From positions 6,734-13,669 of the forward strand of contig DBNL01000116.1 in the NCBI GenBank assembly GCA_002299785.1: DNA of 6,936 nucleotides. The letters run 5' to 3'. Positions within the stretch are counted from its first letter, which is position 1. Every line of letters begins with the position of its first letter. This document shows positions 1 through 5,308 of the stretch, piece after piece. A model generated the notes under the pieces. That model worked only from the letters and a program-made list of their open reading frames with translations, had not been told where the DNA came from and did no database searches. The position numbers were made by a program, and so were the translations under genes. Origin of the DNA: Verrucomicrobia bacterium UBA673 (lineage in GTDB: Bacteria; Verrucomicrobiota; Verrucomicrobiia; Limisphaerales; UBA1096).

Positions 1-25
1 AGCCACTTCCCCGGTTGATTTCTTC

Positions 26-3000
26 GTGAATACTTTACGATCAGTTTTCTTGCTTGGCCTCCTTGCTGCGTGGCCGGGCGCTTGGTCGTTGGAATGGCAG
101 CCCGTCACTGTGCCGGCGGAGGCCGGCGGCGTGCGGCCAGCCGGCACTGGCTGGTACCGATGCTGGGTGAAGGTGCCAGACAATTGGGCGACGCTCGGCG
201 GACGCGATCTTTGGGTCGAGTCGGTCACGCTGACAATTGACTCGAGCCATGTCGCGCACGAGGCGTTCCTCAACGGCAAACGCCTCGGTGGCGCGGGCAG
301 CTTTCCGCCGGAGACCAGGCCAAGCGACGGAAAGCCCAAGCGCTACAAGGTGCCGCCCGGCGGCTTGGCCAAGGGCAAGTGGAACGAACTCGCCATCAAG
401 ATTTTTAACCCAGCAGGCCTCGGCCAATTCAGAGGCAACGGCCCATCGATACAGGGCTACTTTCTCGAGTGCCTGTTCAGCGGCGAGTGGGAATATCGAC
501 CAGGTACAGAGCTGCCGCCGCTTGGCCAACCGCTCGAGGCCAAGCCGCCCCTTGCCGCCTACGACCAATTTCACGAGGCCAGTCGCGTGCTTTTCGAGGC
601 GCAGACACTGGTGCACGGCGAGCGGCTCAGCCCAAGCGAGAGCCTTGCGCGATTCGAGTTGGCTGACGGCTTGGCCATCGAGACCGTGTTGCACGAGCCG
701 TTGGTGGAGCAGCCGACGCATGTCAGTTTCGATGCGCGTGGGCGGCTGTGGGTTTCGCATTACGTGCAGTACCCGTACCCGGCCGGGCTGCGGCAAATCA
801 GTCGCGACAAGTATTACCGAGCCAAGTACGACCGCCAGCCAAGGCCACCGCCGCATCATACGCCCGGCCGCAGCCGCGTCACTGTGCACGAGGACACCGA
901 CGGCGATGGCTCTTACGACAAGCACAAGGTTTTCGCTGGCAAACTTGGCTTGGCCAATGCGGCGCTGCCCGGCAGCGACGGAGTCTGGGTGATGCACACG
1001 CCGCATCTGCTGTTTTATCCCGACCACAACGCCGACGACATCCCGGACGGCGACCCGGTGGTGCATCTGGCCGGCTTCGGTTTTGAGGACACCCACTCGG
1101 TGGCCAACGGCATCACTTGGGGGCCGGATGGCTGGCTGTACGGCGCGCAGGGTAGCACAGTGAGTTGCCGCGTCACCCGGCCCGGCATCGATCTGCCGGG
1201 CGCGCCTGGGGTTTTTTTCGAGGGCTGCATGGTTTGGCGTTATCACCCCGAGTCGCGCGAGTTCGAGATTTTCGCTGAGGGCGGCGGTAACGTGTTCGGG
1301 CTGGAGTTCGACGCCGATGGCCGCTTGTTCTCCGGTCACAACGGCGGCGGCACGCGCGGCTTTCACTACGTGCAAGGCGGGCTTTACCTCAAGCAGGGTA
1401 AAAGTCCGGGCAAGTTCGGGCCGCCGGACAATCCGTTCGCGTTCGGCGAACTGCCGATGATGCCCGGCGGCAACATTCCGCGTTTCTCCCACAACGTCAT
1501 CGCCGTCAACGGCTCCGCCATGCCGGATGCGTGGCAGGGTAGACTACTCGGTGCCGACCCGCTGCATCGTCACTTGGTGCTGAGCGAACGCAGCGTGCGC
1601 GGGGCGTCATTCACCACGCGCGACATCGGCTTTCCGGTGAAGAATTCCGACGTCGCCTTCCGGCCGGTTTACATGGCCAACGCCCCCGATGGCTCGCTGC
1701 TCATCGCTGATTTCTATGAGCGCTATATCGCGCACGGCCAGCATTACCAAAGCCAGATCGACCCCACCTCCGGCCGCGTTTATCGGCTCCGAGCCAAGGC
1801 CAAGCCACTCGTCGCCGACACCAATCTCAGCGCAAAAACCGACGGGCAACTCATCGGGCTTTTGGCGCACCCAAACAAGTGGCACCGGCAAACCGCCGTG
1901 CGCCTGCTAGGCCACCGCGCCACCGCTGTGACCAATGCCAAGCTACGAAAACAGATCAAGGCCGAAACCGGCCGGGCAGCCTTGCACGGACTGTGGGCGC
2001 TGCACCAATCCGGTGGACTAGACGATGTTTTCGCTGCCGAGTTGCTTGGGCACCCCTACCCGCACGTCCGCTCATGGGCCGTGCGGATTCGCGGCGATCA
2101 TCACGAATTGTCAACCGGGTTTTTCAGTGCTGTCCGCCGCTTGGCCAGGCGCGAGGGGCATTCCGAGGTGCGCTCGCAGATCGCCGGCACGGCGATGCGG
2201 CTTCCGCGCGACCAGGCGCTTGGCCTGGTGACCGGGCTACTCAGCCGCACCGCCGACATCGATGATCCGTTTATCCCGCTGCAATGTTGGTGGGTGCTCG
2301 AGCGGCACTGCGAAAACGACCGCGGCGCGGTGCTTGAGCTGTTCCGCGACAGATCGTTTTTTCGGCAGCCGATGGTCGAGCGGCACATCCTCGAGCGACT
2401 CATGCGCCGTTTGGCGGCTCGGGGCCGGCAGGATGATTTCATAGGCTGCGCCGGGTTACTTAAGAACGCGCCGACCCAGCTGCACCGCGACAAGTTAATG
2501 GCTGGTTTTACCCAGGCGTTCGAAGGCCAGGCGCTACCACGGTTGCCGGGCGAATTGATCGAGCAATTGCGGCAGCTTGACAACCCGCCGCTGGTATTGC
2601 GTGTTCGGCTGGGCGACTCCGCCGCGCTGGGCCAGGCGCTGTCCGTCATCGCCAACGCCACCCAGCCGGCCAAGGACCGGATCGAACTCATCCGCGCCAC
2701 GAGTGATGCCGGGGCCGACGGTTTAAAGCCATCGCTCTTGATTCTTGTGCAGACGGAACCCAATGCCGATGTGGTTGTGGCCGGGTTGTTGGCGCTGCAA
2801 CGATTCGCCGATGATTCCCTTGGCCAGGCGGTTGTCGGGCGGTACCCAGAATTTCCTGCAGCGGCGAGACCGGCGGCGATTTCATTCCTGTCCAGTCGCC
2901 CCGCGTGGAGTCGCCTGTTATTGTCCGCTGTCCAGTCGGGTAGCTTGGCCAAGCGCGACATATCGGCGTCAACGGTGGAACTGTTGTTGGCTCATGGCGG

Positions 3001-3526
3001 CAGCGTCGCCTCCCAAGCGAGAAATCTTTGGCCAAGCTCAGGCGAAGCCAAGCCGACCACTCAGGCAGCGGAGATCGCCCGGGTGCGTTCGGTGGTGGAG
3101 GGGCAGCCCGGCAGTCCGTATCGCGGACGCGAGTTGTACATGCAGCGCTGCGCGGCCTGCCACAAGTTGTTTCATAAAGGGGGACAGATTGGCCCAAACC
3201 TCACCCATTATCAGCGGAACGATCTCGACACGCTTCTGCCGGGCATCCTGGACCCGAGTCGAGAAATCCGTGAAGGCTTCGAGCAAATGCAGGTGCAAAC
3301 TCGTGACGGTCGGTTGCTCAGCGGTTTCCTGACCGATCGTACCGCCAAGCTGCTGATCCTGCGCGGCATCGACGGCAGCGACGCAGTGGTTGAGCAGTCC
3401 CAAGTGAAGTCGACGTATGTGAGTCCGCGAAGCCTGATGCCGGAGGGGTTGCTCGCCGGCTTAACTGACCAGCAGATACGTGATTTCTTCGCCTACCTCC
3501 GAATCGCCCAGCCAATCCAGAATTAG
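26..3526 (+). CDS. Secreted PVC-type heme-binding protein: beta-sandwich, dehydrogenase-type beta-propeller, HEAT-like region, cytochrome c
   Basis: The product (1166 aa) is probably an exported electron-transfer or oxidoreductase protein of the PVC-specific 'membrane-bound dehydrogenase domain' family (TIGR02604 type) with a C-terminal TIGR02603-type heme domain; the substrate is unknown. Residues 1-21 look like a signal peptide (Arg5, hydrophobic core 6-15, likely cleavage after A-W-S). Residues about 22-150 resemble a galactose-binding-like or GH2-type jelly roll (WYRCWVKVP, FLNGKRLGG, NELAIKIFNP). Residues about 210-590 form the propeller, with a calcium-loop-like DTDGDG at 290-295 and the family-typical end SGRVYRL. 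Residues about 600-1010 are helical and HEAT-like (HPNKWHRQTAVRLLG, HPYPHVRSWAVRI). The heme site is C1042-A-A-C1045-H1046, with M1138 in SLMPEG as probable distal ligand. The GTG start has no convincing Shine-Dalgarno and the frame stays open to the left edge; it was chosen because it gives a normal signal peptide. The stop is TAG at 3524. Family assignment is firm; function is inferred. Confidence 0.94.
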   Translation: MNTLRSVFLLGLLAAWPGAWSLEWQPVTVPAEAGGVRPAGTGWYRCWVKVPDNWATLGGRDLWVESVTLTIDSSHVAHEAFLNGKRLGGAGSFPPETRPSDGKPKRYKVPPGGLAKGKWNELAIKIFNPAGLGQFRGNGPSIQGYFLECLFSGEWEYRPGTELPPLGQPLEAKPPLAAYDQFHEASRVLFEAQTLVHGERLSPSESLARFELADGLAIETVLHEPLVEQPTHVSFDARGRLWVSHYVQYPYPAGLRQISRDKYYRAKYDRQPRPPPHHTPGRSRVTVHEDTDGDGSYDKHKVFAGKLGLANAALPGSDGVWVMHTPHLLFYPDHNADDIPDGDPVVHLAGFGFEDTHSVANGITWGPDGWLYGAQGSTVSCRVTRPGIDLPGAPGVFFEGCMVWRYHPESREFEIFAEGGGNVFGLEFDADGRLFSGHNGGGTRGFHYVQGGLYLKQGKSPGKFGPPDNPFAFGELPMMPGGNIPRFSHNVIAVNGSAMPDAWQGRLLGADPLHRHLVLSERSVRGASFTTRDIGFPVKNSDVAFRPVYMANAPDGSLLIADFYERYIAHGQHYQSQIDPTSGRVYRLRAKAKPLVADTNLSAKTDGQLIGLLAHPNKWHRQTAVRLLGHRATAVTNAKLRKQIKAETGRAALHGLWALHQSGGLDDVFAAELLGHPYPHVRSWAVRIRGDHHELSTGFFSAVRRLARREGHSEVRSQIAGTAMRLPRDQALGLVTGLLSRTADIDDPFIPLQCWWVLERHCENDRGAVLELFRDRSFFRQPMVERHILERLMRRLAARGRQDDFIGCAGLLKNAPTQLHRDKLMAGFTQAFEGQALPRLPGELIEQLRQLDNPPLVLRVRLGDSAALGQALSVIANATQPAKDRIELIRATSDAGADGLKPSLLILVQTEPNADVVVAGLLALQRFADDSLGQAVVGRYPEFPAAARPAAISFLSSRPAWSRLLLSAVQSGSLAKRDISASTVELLLAHGGSVASQARNLWPSSGEAKPTTQAAEIARVRSVVEGQPGSPYRGRELYMQRCAACHKLFHKGGQIGPNLTHYQRNDLDTLLPGILDPSREIREGFEQMQVQTRDGRLLSGFLTDRTAKLLILRGIDGSDAVVEQSQVKSTYVSPRSLMPEGLLAGLTDQQIRDFFAYLRIAQPIQN

Positions 3527-3549
3527 AGTGAGCATTGCACCCCAAGATT

Positions 3550-3563
3550 GCCAAGTGCTTGGC
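3550..3563. repeat. Small inverted repeat GCCAAG-TG-CTTGGC between gene 1 and metG
   Basis: Six-base arms (3550-3555 and 3558-3563) are separated by two bases in the 60-bp gap before metG. As RNA this would be a five-pair stem with a four-base loop. No T-tract follows, so it is a poor intrinsic terminator. It is built from the CTTGGCC/GGCCAAG word that recurs across the window, and that is the simplest explanation for it. Confidence 0.4.
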
Positions 3564-3586
3564 CATGGCTGCATAGTGGGCGACGG

Positions 3587-5146
3587 ATGAGTAAACAGTT
3601 TTACCTCACCACGGCCATCGATTACGTCAACGGGGAACCTCACCTCGGGCACGCCTACGAGAAGGTCATCACCGACATCATTGCCCGGGCGCATCGCAGT
3701 CTGGGGCAGGAGGTGTTTTACCTGACTGGTCTCGATGAGCACGGCCAAAAGGTACAGACCGCCGCCGCTGCCGCCGGCAAGGATCCCCAGCCGTACTGCG
3801 ATGAGTTTGCGAAGATTTGGGAGGTGTTTGCCGGCCGGCTGAACCTGACGCATGCCGACTTTGTCCGTACGTCGTCAGAGCGGCACAAGGTGTTTGTGCG
3901 TGCGGTGCTGCAAAAGCTTTACGACGCCGGACATTTTTATCAGGCGGAGTATCGCGGGTTTTACTCGGCGCGGCAGGAGACGTTTTTAACGGAGAAAGAC
4001 CGGCGCGAGGATGGCACGTTCGATCCTCTTTATGGTGAGGTCGCCGAGTTGGTGGAACACAATTACTACTTCAAGCTCGGCGAACATCAGCAGTGGCTGA
4101 TCGACCACATCGAGGCCAACCCCGATTTCGTCGAGCCAGCGACACGCCGCAACGAGGTGCTTGGCTTCCTGAAAAACAACACGCTCGAGGATCTGTGTAT
4201 CACGCGACCCAAGGCGCGACTCGAGTGGGGCATCCCGCTGCCGTTCGACGAGGAATACGTGACATACGTTTGGTTCGACGCGCTTAGCAACTATGCCAGC
4301 ATTCCGGCGGCACTCGGCGACGACGCGGCCGCTGGCCTGGTCGGCCTTGAGACAAAGCCGGACGCCCCATCGCTTTGGCCGGCGGACATTCATGTCATCG
4401 GCAAGGATATTCTAAAGTTTCACGCCGTCTATTGGCCGATCATGCTCAAGGCGATGGGACTTCCGCTGCCTGGGCAGGTGCTCGTGCACGGTTGGTGGCA
4501 GAAGGACGGCCAAAAAATGAGCAAGACCACCGGCAACGTGGTGGATCCCATCGCGGTGATCGATGAGTGGGGCGTCGATGCGTTCCGCTACTACATCGTG
4601 CGTGAGTTGGACATCGGCCCGGACGGCAACTGGACCGATGAAAGTTTTCAGGCCCGCTACTCCGCCGAGTTGGCCAACGGCTTGGGCAATCTGGTCAACC
4701 GCTCGCTCTCGATGCTCAACCGCTACCGAGGTGGAACGCTCGAGGTGACGTCGGACGAATTGTCCGCCGATGCCGAAAAATGGATCGTCGAGACGCGCAA
4801 AAAATACGAGTCGCATCACTTACAGGCGGCGCTTGTGAGCATCTGGGGATTGGTCGATCGCGCCAACCAATACGTCGAGCAGACGGCGCCGTTCAAGTTA
4901 GCCAAGCAGGAAGACCAAGCTGATCGGCTCAATGAGGTGCTGTACAATCTGGCCGAGGCGTGTCGCATCTTGGCCGTTCTACTTTGGCCGGTCGTGCCGG
5001 AGACGTCCGGGAAAATCTTCGGACAACTTGGTATCGACGACTCGCCGGCAAACTTCAGCTTGGCCAAGTGGGGTGGCTTGCCCAAGGGCCACACCTGCAA
5101 CAAGCCAACGCCGCTCTTCCCGCGGAAAGATCTCGAGAAAAAGTAG
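3587..5146 (+). CDS. metG: Methionyl-tRNA synthetase, short zinc-knuckle-less form
   Basis: This class I aminoacyl-tRNA synthetase (519 aa) charges tRNA-Met with methionine using ATP, in the cytoplasm, for initiation and elongation. The HIGH-type motif is H19-L-G-H22 after a typical start (FYLTTAIDYVNGEPHLGHAYEK). The connective region reads Y122-R-G-F-Y-S-A-R-Q-E131, where zinc-binding relatives have C-x-x-C, so this is a zinc-free subtype. Other landmarks are W229-F-D-A-L-S-N-Y, H269-V-I-G-K-D-I-L-K-F-H, the KMSKS-type loop K310-M-S-K-T314, W349 and N364-G-L-G-N-L-V-N-R. An anticodon-binding helical domain fills about 385-500 (LWPVVPETSGKIF). The protein ends soon after, without the C-terminal EMAP/Trbp111-like tRNA-binding domain found in many bacterial enzymes. 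The ATG at 3587 is preferred over an in-frame TTG at 3548, which would add 13 residues unlike the family. The ribosome site is weak (GGG at 3578-3580, six bases upstream). The gene lies 60 bp after gene 1 and may be partly cotranscribed with it. Confidence 0.97.
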   Translation: MSKQFYLTTAIDYVNGEPHLGHAYEKVITDIIARAHRSLGQEVFYLTGLDEHGQKVQTAAAAAGKDPQPYCDEFAKIWEVFAGRLNLTHADFVRTSSERHKVFVRAVLQKLYDAGHFYQAEYRGFYSARQETFLTEKDRREDGTFDPLYGEVAELVEHNYYFKLGEHQQWLIDHIEANPDFVEPATRRNEVLGFLKNNTLEDLCITRPKARLEWGIPLPFDEEYVTYVWFDALSNYASIPAALGDDAAAGLVGLETKPDAPSLWPADIHVIGKDILKFHAVYWPIMLKAMGLPLPGQVLVHGWWQKDGQKMSKTTGNVVDPIAVIDEWGVDAFRYYIVRELDIGPDGNWTDESFQARYSAELANGLGNLVNRSLSMLNRYRGGTLEVTSDELSADAEKWIVETRKKYESHHLQAALVSIWGLVDRANQYVEQTAPFKLAKQEDQADRLNEVLYNLAEACRILAVLLWPVVPETSGKIFGQLGIDDSPANFSLAKWGGLPKGHTCNKPTPLFPRKDLEKK

Positions 5147-5151
5147 CGCCG

Positions 5152-5186
5152 GGCCAAGCGAGTTCCTCACATTTCGGCGCTTGGCC
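5152..5186 (+). terminator. Nine-base inverted repeat just after metG, possible weak terminator
   Basis: GGCCAAGCG at 5152-5160 is exactly complementary to CGCTTGGCC at 5178-5186, with a 17-base loop, starting five bases after the metG stop. The position fits a transcript-end hairpin. The following bases (AAGTGGTC) give no U-tract, so this is not a classical intrinsic terminator; it might protect the mRNA 3' end or only reflect two opposed copies of the window's abundant word. The arm match is seen directly; the terminator role is inferred. Confidence 0.35.
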
Positions 5187-5234
5187 AAGTGGTCACTGGT
5201 AAAAACACACCGACGGGGTAAAGGACTGAGGGGG

Positions 5235-5255
5235 AGGTATGCTTTTCACATACCT
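5235..5255. promoter_or_regulatory. Perfect 7-bp inverted repeat touching the candidate -35 box, possible operator
   Basis: AGGTATG at 5235-5241 is mirrored exactly by CATACCT at 5249-5255 around a seven-base centre. The right arm shares its final T with the TTGACG candidate -35 element of gene 3. This is a common place for a dimeric regulator to bind. No T-run follows, which argues against a terminator. The arms are less GC-rich than the surroundings and unrelated to the CTTGGCC word. No particular regulator family is recognised. Confidence 0.35.
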
Positions 5256-5283
5256 TGACGGACTTCGGGGTTGGGGGAAGAAT
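5255..5283 (+). promoter_or_regulatory. Candidate sigma70-type promoter for the DUF1592-type gene
   Basis: TTGACG at 5255-5260 matches five of six bases of the -35 consensus. A 17-base spacer leads to AAGAAT at 5278-5283, which matches four of six bases of TATAAT. Transcription would begin near 5290, giving a leader of about 19 bases that includes the GAGGG ribosome site. The -10 element is weak and lacks its first T, so confidence is limited. Confidence 0.35.
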
Positions 5284-5297
5284 TGCCGTAACCCCAC

Positions 5298-5302
5298 GAG
5301 GG
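5298..5302 (+). promoter_or_regulatory. Shine-Dalgarno GAGGG for the DUF1592-type gene
   Basis: GAGGG ends six bases before the ATG at 5309. It supports that start over the only other in-frame candidate, TTG at 5255, which lies downstream of an in-frame TAA at 5219-5221 and would add 18 residues ahead of the signal peptide. It is clearly better than the ribosome sites of the other two genes. Confidence 0.6.
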
Positions 5303-5308
5303 CTTGTC

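Larger units (their letters stand above)
5147..5308 (+). other. Intergenic region between metG and the DUF1592-type gene
   Basis: This 162-bp gap is the only sizeable non-coding stretch. In order it holds the nine-base inverted repeat, a short A-rich stretch around 5200, the AGGTATG/CATACCT inverted repeat, the candidate promoter, a second weak complementarity (GGGGTT 5267-5272 with AACCCC 5290-5295) and the ribosome site. Short open frames cross it, but none has a start, ribosome site and composition that suggest a gene. Confidence 0.6.

Noticed and set aside
110..147. GTGCCGGC/GCCGGCAC inverted repeat near the start of gene 1
   Set aside because: It lies in coding sequence with a 22-base loop, and its arms are made of the CCGGC words that are common in this GC-rich DNA.
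1212..1218. Run of seven T in gene 1 as a possible slippage or frameshift site
   Set aside because: The reading frame and family-like protein sequence continue normally across it (G-V-F-F-E-G-C), so there is no sign of a frameshift.
41..1492. 483-codon open frame on the - strand opposite gene 1
   Set aside because: It lies wholly inside the confident gene 1 coding sequence, shows no recognisable domain, and is the kind of shadow frame that high-GC codon bias produces.
2101..2961. 286-codon open frame on the - strand
   Set aside because: It is antisense to the HEAT-like region of gene 1, rich in Ser, Arg and Ala with no recognisable motif, and is explained as a shadow frame.
3548..3577. TTGCCA with an 18-base spacer to CATAGT as a metG promoter
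   Set aside because: Both boxes are weak, and the start of transcription would fall almost on the ATG, leaving no leader; the match is no better than chance.
4512..4517. Run of six A at the KMSKS loop of metG as a programmed slippage site
   Set aside because: The zero frame carries on through the conserved KMSKTTGNVVDP segment; the run is simply the Gln-Lys-Met codons.
5267..5295. GGGGTT/AACCCC complementarity as a riboswitch or RNA thermometer upstream of gene 3
   Set aside because: Only six pairs with a 17-base loop, no recognisable riboswitch core, and it does not cover the ribosome site at 5298-5302.
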